NCBI GenBank assembly: GCA_963573305.1
Contig: OY754327.1
Span: forward strand, 184,210,386-184,274,385
Direction: 5' to 3'
Source: Pyrrhosoma nymphula
Taxonomy: Eukaryota > Arthropoda > Insecta > Odonata > Coenagrionidae
DNA: 64,000 bases
The notes under the pieces are model-generated. The model ran no database searches. It was not told the origin of the DNA and saw only the letters and a program-made list of their open reading frames with translations. The stretch's first letter is position 1. Each line of letters begins with the position of its first letter. The translations under genes were made by a program, and so were the position numbers. Below, in pieces: positions 1 to 9,646 of this stretch.

Positions 1-364
1 AAATTATAACATTATGGAGTAATGCATTAAAATAATCTTCTTGAAAATTTCTCATACTTTGAAAAAAGAAACCCAGATTGCGTGTTGCTGCCGTAATTCT
101 TTTTATAATAATATTAATTTTTATTCACCTGTTTCATCATACATTTAAGTAGACATAGGCTTTGTCAGAAGGAACATTACATTTGTCCAGTACATTTCAA
201 TGAGTTAAGAATTACACTCACTATAGGTTTTAGAACATAACATAAGAAAATGAAACATTTTTATGAAAAACAACAACAATATACATGATAAGATTTTTCA
301 TGTTATAATAGTTACAAACTTAAAGATGCATTGCATTACATATAATTTACATTTCATTTTGATT

Positions 365-600
365 TGTCAGAGAAAGAGCAAAATCATCCACAGTATAGAA
401 TACTTTGCTAAGAAGTAAGTGTTTCAACTTGATTTTGAATTGCCCCAAAGAATTAATATTCTGTGTTCTTCCTGGAAGAAGGTTATATAGTTTAACTCCT
501 TTATGAAATGGACCATCACTGCATCTTTTTGAGTTCCTAGCTGTAGAACATGTAGTTTATCTCTAGATCAGGTTCCATAGCTATGGTACTCCACATTTTT
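365..600 (-). pseudogene. LINE ORF2 C-terminal remnant
   Basis: Read on the minus strand, this stretch encodes a run including CSDGPFHKGVKLYNLLPG followed by INSLGQFKIKLKHLL. This is the usual C-terminal end of Jockey/CR1-type LINE reverse transcriptase ORFs, where a 'KLYNxLP' segment is followed by 'FKxKLKxxL'. Only about 75 codons are open and no start or RT core is present, so it is a 5'-truncated, dead copy. The AT-rich bases below 365 may be its 3' UTR. The LINE clade cannot be told from this short tail. Bases 601-847 show nothing recognisable. Confidence 0.55.
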
Positions 601-847
601 ACCAAAAGGGGGTATATGCCTTTTAATAAGTACAACTATGTTTAGGATAAATAGAGATGTTAATTTTAAAATTTGAAGATTTTCAAAGTGAATTCGGCAT
701 GAATTTTACAATTTTAAAATTTTCTAATTGATTAATGTTGTATAAGGTATGTTTTAAACATCGTTATTCCCTTCCTATTGCTATTGGCTTTCTTATTTAA
801 CCATACATTTGCTGTTATGTGCTTAAAACTAATAAATATGTACTCAA

Positions 848-1115
848 AAATTATGGTAACTTTCGAAGATTACCATAATTTACCATATCAGGGATCTTTC
901 GGGGTTTGCACCAGGTAGCTAGGTCCATGGCGGCCAGCGTTTCGATGCTCGAGTCGAGCATCGAAACGTTGGCCGCCATGGACCTAGCTACCCGGTGCAA
1001 ACCCCGAAAGATCCCTGATATAAATCTTCGCCGGGAAAGCCTGAAATCCTTCATAATTTACCATGGTAATTTTCCTCAAATGAAAGTTACGGTAATTTTA
1101 CCATCTCTAAAAATG
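848..1115. repeat. Fold-back element, near-perfect hairpin core 885-1021
   Basis: Bases 885-952 and 954-1021 are reverse complements with about two mismatches in 68 bp and a one-base loop at 953. Outside the core the flanks show weaker inverted similarity (GGTAACTTTC near 855 against GAAAGTTAC near 1083), suggesting terminal repeats of a short fold-back element. The open frames on both strands here are only the palindrome read twice. No transposase is present. It abuts the broken left end of a Copia element. Confidence 0.7.
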
Positions 1116-1263
1116 ACCAATCCCGTCCTTTTAGGCATGCTTTTCGTCCGTTTTGGGAAGACCGCCACCTCCCCCTTGCCGTTGGGTGGAGGTAATCTCG
1201 AACCTTTGCTTCAGTACCGCTCTCGGAATTTGCCCTTGGTCGTCAATTAATTTACGTTGTGGA

Positions 1264-1400
1264 TAAATATTTTAGAAAAACCTCGGGCTACCAGGCGAGA
1301 TTTGTACCTCTCAAATTCACCTGAATGTCCTTTTTTTAATTTAAAAACCCATTTAGATTTTACCACATTACTATCGGAAGCTCGGTCCACTAATTCCCAT
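1264..1400 (-). pseudogene. Copia reverse transcriptase, N-terminal fragment
   Basis: The minus-strand translation gives VWELVDRASDSNVVKSKWVF and then EFERYKSRLVARGFS. This is the conserved opening of Copia RT, where a 'WxLV..P..KxxxxKWVFKxK' block is followed by 'RYKARLVAxGF'. The reading stops at about 1264, next to a fold-back element, so the YVDD catalytic block and RNase H are lost. This frame does not start with Met because it is an internal part of the polyprotein. Confidence 0.8.
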
Positions 1401-1432
1401 ACTTAATGATTTATCAGAGAATCATATTCAAA

Positions 1433-1804
1433 TTACATAGCTGACTTCCACATGGAATCCAATAAAGCATCCTTAGTGGATATAGGAATATTGTCAGACA
1501 TATCAGTCAAAGCCTGAAAGGACATATCGTAGTCAGCATGCCAACGAGGTGCTTGTCTCAAGCATGAGGGTCTATTACGAGCCACAACATTAGGAACATC
1601 ATCAACAATATGTGCATTTTGAATATTGTTATCTGATAAAGTTGCAACATCATTCATAGCAGGCACATTCTTTATATTTTTATCTAAAAAAATGAGAACA
1701 TTATTGTCATTTTCAAGATCACTCCTATCCATGTCTTTGTTTTTACTTGCAATGAGAACATCACCAGCCATTAGGGTCTCAATAAATTTGACTTCCCTAG
1801 ACAT
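1433..1804 (-). pseudogene. Copia integrase-RT linker region
   Basis: A 123-codon open frame lies between the integrase and RT pieces of the Copia element. It is acidic and polar with no named domain, as expected for the variable linker after Copia integrase. It ends in a run including RWHADYDMSFQALTD, which in related elements precedes the RT 'W..A' start. The assignment rests mainly on position and direction. It is not an independent gene. Confidence 0.55.
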
Positions 1805-1875
1805 GTAAACCTATTTAGGATCATGCATATAACCTAATCTATATCCCTTCTTCCCAGGACCGTATCCCAACATAA

Positions 1876-2220
1876 TTACTTCTTTTTATTTGGATCTAAC
1901 TTCCCTCGTTTTCTCTTAGGAACATGAATAAAGGCTTTACAGCCAAAAACTCTAAGGTGAGATAAATTAACTCTTTTCCCTGACCAAATTTCCTCAGGAA
2001 TTTGAAAGTTGAAAGATACAGTTGGGCATCTATTCTTTAGATAGATCGCTGTGGAGACTGCCTCTCCCCAATAGTGCTTGTCTAACTTAGAATCGCACAA
2101 CATAGTTCTTGCACAGTCAAAAATAGTTTGACCTGCCCTTTCAGATAGACCATCCTGTTCTGGTGTATCTGGGCATGTTGTTTCATGAGAAATACCATGA
2201 ATTCTAAGAAATTCATGCAT
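1876..2220 (-). pseudogene. Copia integrase, C-terminal half
   Basis: The frame encodes HGISHETTCPDTPEQDGLSE and ERAGQTIFDCARTML, the conserved segment of the Copia integrase catalytic core that carries the last catalytic Glu (here in the LSERA context). It is followed by YWGEAVSTAIYLKNRCPT and LRVFGCKAFIHVPKRKRGKL, typical of the post-core region. The Met at the start is an accident of the insertion at 2231. The true sequence continues from the other half of integrase above 2643, and the intact order would read VNGH then MHEF at the junction. Confidence 0.85.
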
Positions 2221-2263
2221 GTGCCCATTACAATTGTGTGAAATTCACAGTGAAAAAATCATT

Positions 2264-2335
2264 CGCCTGGACTGGGATTCGAACCCAGCCCCCCCGATTT
2301 CGCGTCGAGTGCTCTACCAGTTAAACTACCCAGGC
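2264..2335 (-). tRNA. tRNA-like sequence, left arm (probable pseudogene)
   Basis: The 72-nt minus-strand sequence folds as a class I tRNA. It has a 7-bp acceptor stem (GCCTGGG with a closing G-T), a 4-bp D stem, a 5-bp anticodon stem (CTCGA with TCGGG, one wobble) and a 5-bp T stem (CTGGG TTCGAAT CCCAG). The A box (TAGTTTAACTGGTAGAGC) and the B box (GGTTCGAATCC) are intact. The anticodon loop is CGCGAAA, which lacks the universal T at position 33, so a functional tRNA is doubtful. The CGA triplet should not be read as an isotype call. Confidence 0.6.
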
Positions 2336-2465
2336 ATCATCTCTCACTGTGAATTTCATGGAGGCTTTAAGGAGCCTCACAGGTACCGTGCATACAATGC
2401 CAAAGTACCCGTGTGTGAACGCTTCCTCCATGAAAGCCTCCATGAAATTCACAGTGAGAGATGAC

Positions 2466-2537
2466 GCCTGGGTAGCTTAACTGGTAGAGCACTCGGCACG
2501 AAATCGGAGGGTCTGGGTTCGAATCCCAGTCCAGGCG
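2466..2537 (+). tRNA. tRNA-like sequence, right arm (probable pseudogene)
   Basis: This is the inverted partner of the tRNA-like sequence at 2264-2335 and differs at a few positions. The acceptor, D and T stems are kept, as are the A box (TAGCTTAACTGGTAGAGC) and the B box (GGTTCGAATCC). The anticodon stem is weaker, and the loop is CACGAAA, again without T33. It probably works at most as an internal RNA polymerase III promoter. The two copies face each other across about 130 bp. Confidence 0.6.
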
Positions 2538-2631
2538 AATGATTTTTTCACTGTGAATTTCACACAATTGTGTGACCACTAGCGGGTGACTCCGTTAAAG
2601 TTACTGCGCGGCCAGTTCCGCAGTTCTTTGG

Positions 2632-3000
2632 ATGTGCCCATTAACATATTCACCACCACAATCAGTTCTTAGGCATTTAATCTTATGACCTGTCTGTTTT
2701 TCAACTAATGACTTAAATTCCTTAAACTTGCAAAACACTTCATTTTTGGTTTTTATGAAATAGCCAAAAGTTTTCCTGGAAAAATTATCTGTGAATGGTA
2801 CAAGATATCTAGCACCACCCCACATCACAACTACCTTTTCAGGATAGCAGACATCGGAATGAATGTGTTCCAACAAGCCAGATGCTTGACCAACTGTTTG
2901 ATGGAATGGCCTGTTGCAATGCTTACCCTGTATACATGGAATACACTCTGTGTGTTGTCCTTCGGCTAACTTTATGCCATCAGCTAGATCCTTGAGCTTA
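2632..3000 (-). pseudogene. Copia integrase, N-terminal half
   Basis: The minus-strand frame encodes the integrase zinc-binding tail (CIPCIQGK), then HIHSDVCYPEKV with the first catalytic Asp. PFTDNFSRKTFGYF and CLRTDCGGEYVNGH follow, the latter carrying the second Asp. This matches the Copia integrase core up to the point where the tRNA-bearing insert enters. The first 13 residues of the longer open frame (up to 3041) come from the palindrome at 3001-5351 and are not Copia. Confidence 0.85.
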
Positions 3001-3189
3001 CAAGGGGAATACACGACCGTCGGGTGGCCAATCGAGCTCAAATTTGCTAATTCGGTAGTTAATGATTATTAATTCAATATGCCGAAGTGAGACGACGCAC
3101 CTCTCGTAAATTTTCGAGAAAAAAGCAATTAAAAATCGTAAAAAAACGTGTTGCGCTATATAATCCCTGAAAAATGACGTCTTCTATAT

Positions 3190-3262
3190 GGCGGCATTAG
3201 CCCAGTGGTTAAGGCGATCAACTGATGGTGCGAAGGTGTGGAGTTCGATCCAAAGTGACAGA
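3190..3262 (+). other. tRNA-like remnant in left palindrome arm
   Basis: GGCGGCATTAGCCCAGTGG contains an A-box-like block and GAGTTCGATCC a B-box-like block, about 35 bp apart as in tRNA genes. The stems are not convincingly paired beyond these boxes, so this is at best a tRNA-derived Pol III promoter remnant. Confidence 0.4.
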
Positions 3263-4009
3263 TCATTTTTTTACTTATTTTTTAAAGGTTTTTATTGTTT
3301 ATATTTTTAAAGATTGTTTTATTATCATCGTTCCCCCAATTAAAAATATTTTTTTTTGCAATTTTTTAAAATATTAATCATTGTTTAACAAGGTAGGGAA
3401 TGGAGCAAGGGGTAAAATAACCTTTCCAAGTGCGGTTATATATTTATTTTTTCTCTCTAGAGGTATATTAGGATATTGCGAATATAAATTGTCATATATG
3501 GGGGTTGGGACAGAATAATGGCATTTAAATAAGTAATTGTGGGTTATAATCCACCCTAAAGATTGATTATGCTTCCATTGGGAATCGGGAATGGATCAGC
3601 TAGGGATTTGGAATAGAGGATGAAGGGTGGATAGAAACCCGGCGTCGGCTTTAGCGTACTCGTAACAAATGGCGCCAAGGGGACCACAGTTTAACGTCCC
3701 ATCCGACGGACGGTGTACTGCACCATCGGTGTAATCCACACTACACGCAAGGATTGAATTTTGGAATTCTCTGAAATTCGTACCCGAATATAGGATGTGG
3801 AAGGCCAGTACACTACATAACCACTCCAGTTACTTCTTTATTTGCATGTTTCAAGATGATATTCGTCGTAGAAGCAGGCAAAGCAATGTGATTTGCGGCA
3901 CCACGAGCAAATGGAGAACGCGTTCTTTCCACAGCCAAGGGATTTTCGGAGGAAAGCACACGTCATTCACGTTTACGAAAAACTATCTCTGGTCAGTTAG
4001 CTTTGAGAT

Positions 4010-4368
4010 TAATCAATTCATCGACGCATGAGAGGTTTTTGGAGGCTAGGGGAAATTACGAGCAGTTGACACTTTATGATGACATTTTTGTAGATAACAA
4101 TGGAGAGGCATCGTGCACTCTGAAAGTGATCCCCCCAAAATGTACCCCATTATGCCAGCCATGCGATGTGTATTTTTTCAGGCAAGTAAAAATATTTATC
4201 AAACGGCTACAGAATTGCTCGATTCTATTGGAGGAAAATCGGGACATTGCCTCAAGAGAAGATGCGATCAAAATACACTCGTTAATTAATCACCAATTGA
4301 GTGCTCCGATTTTCCACGACATGATAAAATATGCATGGTTTGCCTCAAAGCTAACTGACCAGAGATAG
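4010..4368 (+). pseudogene. DDE-type transposase C-terminal fragment in palindrome loop
   Basis: The loop of the palindrome encodes LKVIPPKCTPLCQPCDVYFF and then RQVKIFIKRL, followed by IKIHSLINHQLSAPIFHDMI and KYAWFASKL. 'IPP.cT...QP.DV.FFRxxK' is the common pattern around the last catalytic Asp of DDE transposases of the Tc1/pogo-like superfamilies, and the 'IKxxSLxxxxLSAPxFxxMxKYAW' tail is shared by related unclassified transposases. The first two catalytic positions and the DNA-binding domain are absent. The frame enters the right arm and stops at 4366-4368. It is therefore a relic, and the copy must depend on a transposase from elsewhere. Confidence 0.55.
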
Positions 4369-5089
4369 TTTTTTGTAAACGTGAATGACGTGTGCTTTCC
4401 TCCGAAAATCCCTTGGCTGTGGAAAGAACGCGTTCTCCATTTGCTAGTGGTGCCGCAAATCACATTGCTTTGCCTGCTTCTACGACGAATATCATCTTGA
4501 AACATGCAAATAAAGAAGTAACTGGAGTGGTTATGTAGTGTACTGGCCTTCCACATCCTATATTCGGGTACGAATTTCAGAGAATTCCAAAATTCAATCC
4601 TTGCGTGTAGTGTGGATTACACCGATGGTGCAGTACACCGTCCGTCGGATGGGACGTTAAACTGTGGTCCCCTTGGCGCCATTTGTTACGAGTACGCTAA
4701 AGCCGACGCCGGGTTTCTATCCACCCTTCATCCTCTATTCCAAATCCCTAGCTGATCCATTCCCGATTCCCAATGGAAGCATAATCAATCTTTAGGGTGG
4801 ATTATAACCCACAATTACTTATTTAAATGCCATTATTCTGTCCCAACCCCCATATATGACAATTTATATTCGCAATATCCTAATATACCTTTAGAGAGAA
4901 AAAATAAATATATAACCGCACTTGGAAAGGTTATTTTACCCCTTGCTCCATTCCCTACCTTGTTAAACAATGATTAATATTTTAAAAAATTGCAAAAAAA
5001 AAATATTTTTAATTGGGGGAACGATGATAATAAAACAATCTTTAAAAATATAAACAATAAAAACCTTTAAAAAATAAGTAAAAAAATGA

Positions 5090-5163
5090 TCTGTCACTTT
5101 GGATCGAACTCCACACCTTCGCACCATCAGTTGATCGCCTTAACCACTGGGCTAACGCCGCCA
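5090..5163 (-). other. tRNA-like remnant in right palindrome arm
   Basis: This is the mirror copy of the sequence at 3190-3262, with the same A-box-like and B-box-like blocks and one base difference (GTTAGCC). Because the two copies face each other across the palindrome, transcription from either would give an RNA able to pair with the other. Confidence 0.4.
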
Positions 5164-5534
5164 TATAGAAGACGTCATTTTTCAGGGATTATATAGCGCA
5201 ACACGTTTTTTTACGATTTTTAATTGCTTTTTTCTCGAAAATTTACGAGAGGTGCGTCGTCTCACTTCGGCATATTGAATTAATAATCATTAACTACCGA
5301 ATTAGCAAATTTGAGCTCGATTGGCCACCCGACGGTCGTGTATTCCCCTTGTTAGACAAATATGTGTAATTAAGGGGCCCTGTCCTTTTATGCCATATGT
5401 CCTTAGATACATATATTCATCATAAAGGGCAAAAAATTGTGCACATCGTCTACTTTAAAAGGAATTTGTTTAGGAATATCAGAAACAATACCTTTAGATG
5501 GACACAAAAGAAATGCACTTCCCATAGCAGATAC

Positions 5535-6069
5535 TTAAGGCATTCCATTACCATAAACAGTCGCTGTTGTTTTTCCATTTTGGTCTAACTTATAAATGCT
5601 GCCAACAGCACTGCCTGTAAGCTGACTTGTACCTGTAATGTTAACTTGGTTTTCATCAAACACATTTCCACCATATGTCAAACACAAGTACTTTACCTTT
5701 TTCTGCAATTTTAGAAACAGACAACAGATTAGCAACACTCTGTTTACAAAACAATACATCAGTAATCGTACCATGATCTAGGGACTTAGTATTTTTTTTA
5801 ATTAATGGCATATTTCCGACACCTTGGCATGACATTACAGAACCATTAGCCGTTAGGATATCAGCATTCACAGAAGTTTTGAGGTCATCTATCCAGTCAT
5901 GACGAGATGTCAGATGTTGACTTCCACCACTATCAAAGAACCACTGATTTTTTGGCATTTTAATTCTACTATATGTTGCAGCAGTAAGAAGAACAAAACC
6001 ATTATTGCCATCAGATTTCTTGGTGTATCTTGAAAACTTGAGGAACTTTTGTTTATTAGTTTTTTCCAC
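5535..6069 (-). pseudogene. Copia protease and pre-integrase region, frameshifted
   Basis: Two overlapping minus-strand frames carry this part. The upper one (5656-6069) reads NQWFFDSGGSQHLTSRHDW, the Copia aspartic protease with its D-S-G catalytic triad. ANGSVMSCQGVGNMPLI and VLFCKQSVANLLSVSKIAEK follow, as in the end of Copia protease. The lower frame (5535-5774) continues with GSIYKLDQNGK, part of the pre-integrase region. The shift between the two lies near 5660-5700. Below 5535 the reading is broken up to the palindrome at 5351. Confidence 0.8.
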
Positions 6070-6329
6070 TTATTGCACTGCGGTTGTTTATGTCTCTCTT
6101 TGTTGCAGTATTGACAAACAATTTTGTTGGGAGCACTTTTCTTGTTTGAAGTAGAGGCATGTGAAACACCTGATTTGAGTTTGACGTACACCAGAGAAGA
6201 TTCACACTCATTGGCATTTCTTCGACAATCCTCCTCAATCAAAAGCTTTTTCACTTCCTCACTTTTCGCTTCAGTATGAGTGGATGCAAAACCACCTTGC
6301 ACCAAAGTCTCGAAAGACTGATAGTCCAC
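5910..6329 (-). pseudogene. Copia Gag with CCHC zinc knuckle
   Basis: This frame encodes CQYCNKERHKQPQC, a C-x2-C-x4-H-x4-C zinc knuckle as in Copia nucleocapsid, preceded by a Ser/Lys-rich stretch (SNKKSAPNK). The upstream part, FETLVQGGFASTHTEAKSEE, is typical Gag. A frame change near 6060 leads into the protease frame. It is a decayed internal fragment and not a host zinc-finger gene. Confidence 0.8.
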
Positions 6330-6888
6330 TCAACAAAATTTTTTCAACTTTATTATCAGGAATAACAACGCCGATATCTTCCAGCTGATTCACAATGGAA
6401 AGGATGCCATTAATGTATTCAGACGTGGAACTGAAATCTTCATAATGAACTCTCATTAACTGTCTATCTAACATATGTTCGCGAGTCAATCCAGAGCTAC
6501 CAAAAGCATTTTGAAGATTTTCCCATGCTTCCTTAGCTGTGCTACATCTATAAATGTGAGAAGCACACACAGGTTTCACAGCCTAACTGATCTTTGCAAG
6601 TGCACGTTGATCTTTAATTGGATCCGTGTCCCGGCCAGTAACACATTCCAACATACCATAGCCTATTAGAAGCATTTTCATCTGCCATTTCCATACATTA
6701 TAGTTCTTTTCTCCTTCCAATTTTTCAATTCTCAGCACACCTGCTAGTGCAACAAACACAGACTGTGCAACATCAATGGGTGTTGAATTGTGGGCGGTCG
6801 CGGCAGCATTGGAGTAATCAGGAATATTGGAACGTTCTTGTTCGTTGTCTGAAATATGGACAAATATCATGTCAGAAACTTGCAACAC
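6271..6888 (-). pseudogene. Copia Gag, N-terminal and middle part
   Basis: Two frames (6583-6888 and 6271-6579) together give a Copia Gag N-terminus. The first includes IEKLEGEKNYNVWKWQMKML, the conserved 'L.G.NY..W...M' block. The second includes CSTAKEAWENLQNAFGSSG and LMRVHYEDFSSTSEYINGI, the 'A.e.W..L...f' and 'L...k..e..s..ey' blocks. A stop near 6580 and a frame change near 6330 break it. No 5' LTR or primer-binding site was recognised above 6890. Confidence 0.8.
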
Positions 6889-6889
6889 G

Positions 6890-7475
6890 ATGGGGTGTCC
6901 GGCACGTGTTCATTCAAGTTCAAATTGAATGTGTCGTGAGAATAATTAACATTTTCAACTCTAGAGCTTTGAGATGCCAAGAGATTTAACTGAACCGAAT
7001 TTGGTTTCTTCGTTTTGAGGAAAAAGCACCTCAAACTCAAGTATTTCGAATTAATTTTACAGACATTAGAAGAACTGACTGTATTTTCTAGAAAGTAAGA
7101 TTCACCTCCAATGTTTGCTAGTATTTTGTCAGTTTAAAGTACCTACCGCAAATAATATGAAAAAAATCAGGTGTGCACTGAAGATTTAATTGCGTTGCAT
7201 TTGGGTTGAAATGTTCACAAACCGATTACAGTTAGTACGTAATTAACACTTGTTAATGAATTGGGCGCCAAGGTCAACTCACTGCTTCAAATTATTTTAA
7301 TGACTTAGTGCATGGATAAAATGAAAGTCGTCATAATTGGTAAAGAGAAATATTGTTGTCTTCTAATAAATTTAAAATTTCTTGTTCATTCATGTTTAAA
7401 ATAAAACCTACACAGACAAACATAAAGAATCATAAGGATAATAAGCACGTAAAAGAATCACTGCTCTGTATACGT
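6890..7475. other. No feature recognised
   Basis: This AT-rich stretch should contain the 5' LTR and leader of the Copia element ending near 6888, but I could not find LTR ends, a primer-binding site or a duplicate copy. No coding region is evident. Confidence 0.4.
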
Positions 7476-7683
7476 AACTGGTATGGCTGGGTCTCTGAAG
7501 ACACTAATACACACTATAACTCACTAGTGGCCAAGTGTTCAAGTCCAAAGCTGTACTGCCACTTTGTACTGTGAGAGTGCAGGCATGTGGCAGCGCCGTT
7601 TTAGGTATTCTCCTCCCCTGGCCCCAGCTACAAACTATAACTATTTGTTTGTATGGGTCACCCAAGACCCGACCATACCAGTT
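7476..7683. mobile_element. Possible short TIR element (MITE)
   Basis: AACTGGTATGGCTGGGTC at 7476-7493 is matched in inverse at 7666-7683 (GACCCGACCATACCAGTT), with one transposed base pair. The internal 170 bp has no coding content. No clear target duplication is visible. The next 550 bases (7684-8235) hold nothing I recognise. Confidence 0.35.
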
Positions 7684-8235
7684 GAGGGTCAAGATATCCC
7701 TTTACATTTTCTGATGCTTGTAATGAAATGCTCTATGATTTTCCATTTAATCACTTTTTTCCGTGCCGCACCGCCGCACGTGCCGCAAAGACCGCCGATC
7801 AAACACTTGGTGCTCGTGCCATCACGCTGCTGACACCGACCAAAATCAAGACTGTGCCCATCTCTAGTTACAGCACAGTGTTTATAGTAGTTTATGTTGG
7901 TGAATGAGGCATCGAAGGGAGCTCTAAATTGGTGTTCATCAAATATGTCATCATATGGTCCTTAAACTTCCAGTTTCTAATCTTTCTACTCATGCTGGGG
8001 AAGTTGGAATATTTCTTCTCTCCTCAGATTGTGTTCAGGTAATGACGGGTGTGGCTCGTTTAGTGCAATGGGGATGTGTTTGCTCGCTAATCGAATTTGT
8101 GTGAAAACGACACCATTTTAACGTTGGTATGCGTTTATCAAGAAGCAACGTAGAAACAGGGGGTGGAGAGCGTAATTCCCAGAATTTCCCATCATACACA
8201 TACATACATGCATACTTCAATTGAAAGCCTTGGAA

Positions 8236-9646
8236 CAGGGTGTCCGGCGACCTGAAAAACCTTGAAAACCTGGAAAACTCAGGGAAATATTTTGTCCTGG
8301 AAAACTCAGGGAATACTCAGGGAATTTTTGTATTTTTCCTAAAAACCCTGGAAAACACACGGCAGCCGATTTCCATTAAGGCAGAGAGATAGGTTTAACC
8401 TGCGTCTTTGCTTGCATTATGCTCTCGGCTCAGCGTAGTCTTGCCGTACCCTGTTCATTTCATACTCTTTCCATAGCTGTACGCCCGCTCGCAGCTTTTG
8501 CTCCGTCACCCCTCTCCCTTCGCATAGTCCAGGGGGCTGATTTTATAACAAGGCAAATTCCACACGGAATAATTCCCATGTAAAATGGCTTCTATGAATG
8601 AAATCAGAATTGATGCTGAAATGGGATTGTATACCTCCATCAGCGGAAACAGAATTCCACACGGAAATCTTGATTCCGTTCGAAGAGCCGTACAAATGGA
8701 ATTCTTAGTGTTGCCATATTTACGAGAAATCTAAACGTCTGAGCATGAGCAATGACATTTCTCACAATTATACGAAAACCATTCGGCCGGCAAACTAAAT
8801 GGGTAATTGGTGCATTGTTACATAATTGATAATCCTCTCCCAATAATCTCAACCCTCCTCGTTATAATGTTTCCAGAAGTGTTTTTGATGGAGCGGAAAT
8901 ACATTTTACGGTCACTGCGTATGGAAATCACGGCCCTCGGGTCCGCAGTCGACAGGGCCATGGTCCAGGAAAATCCAAACTAATTAAGATTCGTGTATTG
9001 TCCAACAAATACAATTTTGTTTTACATAATTGAATGCTTTTGGGCGTTAGATCCGTATCTATCACAAAGCAATTAATTCACAGTTTCCGAAATGCTCATG
9101 TAAAGTACAGTGAAGCCTTTGGGGAGAAGAGGAAAGGTACCAAGGCCTCAAAAGAAAAAGAATAAGAAAGAGGTACTTGCTGCAAAAGGTTCAAGAGCTG
9201 TAACCCCAAATAAAGTAATTTCTTGTAAAGCCGAGAAATTTGTTGCTGAAGTTGAATCGGAAATGCACTCATTGAAAAATGTCACACTAGTTTCTTTTAT
9301 TTGCATGTTCTTTATCAAAATAGTCTGAATCTAGTTTATTGTGTTCAAATTTCACCTGACTCAAATTCTTGTTGTCAGTTAATCATTTTTGTTTATTTGT
9401 TGGTTGGAATAAAACCCGTAATACTCCACATTCCTGATATACTCTTACATATTTACTCAAATATTCAAAGTAGGGACCAAAATTTCTCGTATTTTTCATG
9501 TTGACAAAATTATGCTGATTTTATAAGAAATTCATTAAAAATATGTTAGAAACAAAGTGCAGCAAGACCCTGGAAAATGCAAAAATTTGCCTGGAAAACC
9601 TGGAAAACTCGGGGAAAAAAGAAATTGAGATACGCCGGACACCCTG
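8236..9646. mobile_element. 1.4-kb TIR element, CAGGGTGTCCGGCG ends
   Basis: The left end CAGGGTGTCCGGCG at 8236 is repeated in inverse at 9633-9646, and TGGAA flanks both sides (8231-8235 and 9647-9651). Just inside each end lie repeats of the theme CCTGGAAAACTCAGGGAA, many copies on the left and a shorter run on the right. The interior has only short frames (for example 9110-9328), none recognised as a transposase. It is a non-autonomous DNA element. A 5-bp duplication does not point firmly to a superfamily. Confidence 0.65.

Larger units (their letters stand above)
2231..2631. mobile_element. tRNA-bearing fold-back insertion with 12-bp target duplication
   Basis: A 401-bp insert sits in the Copia integrase, bracketed by ATGTGCCCATTA at 2219-2230 and again at 2632-2643. 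Its body is a fold-back: the left part and the part ending near 2573 are reverse complements, starting from CACAATTGTGTGAAATTCAC, each with a 72-nt tRNA-like sequence in opposite orientation. A unique middle of about 80 bp separates the arms, and about 55 bp follow the right arm. A 12-bp duplication is of the size made by target-primed reverse transcription and is longer than most DNA transposons make. Fold-back structure is unusual for a SINE. Confidence 0.75.
3001..5351. mobile_element. 2.35-kb near-perfect palindrome with about 1-kb arms
   Basis: Bases 3001-4007 and 4344-5351 are reverse complements with only scattered differences (for example ATTAGCC against GTTAGCC near 3196/5156, and one 1-base indel). 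The outer ends are CAAGGGGAATACACGACCG on both sides, flanked by TTA at 2998-3000 and 5352-5354, a 3-bp target duplication. The 336-bp loop holds part of a transposase-like frame. The arms carry a degenerate tRNA-like sequence near the ends. The duplication suits a cut-and-paste DNA element (PIF/Harbinger elements duplicate TWA, but the loop protein does not identify the superfamily). Confidence 0.85.
1262..6900 (-). mobile_element. Copia retrotransposon, decayed, carrying two later insertions
   Basis: Minus-strand fragments occur in the Copia order gag, zinc knuckle, protease, integrase, linker and start of reverse transcriptase, reading from about 6888 down to 1264. The rest of RT and RNase H is missing beyond 1262. 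No LTR was recognised on either side. Two insertions split it: a tRNA-bearing fold-back at 2231-2631 and a large palindrome at 3001-5351. Several frame changes and stops show that it is dead. It is older than the two insertions, each of which lies between recognisable target duplications. Confidence 0.85.

Noticed and set aside
2264..2537. Two functional tRNA genes
   Set aside because: Both lack T33 in the anticodon loop, one has a weak anticodon stem, and both sit in a transposable fold-back. tRNA-derived repeats are more likely.
3795..4031. 78-codon ORF repeated on both strands (also 4290-4556)
   Set aside because: It is the palindrome arm read twice. The duplicated frame has no recognised domain.
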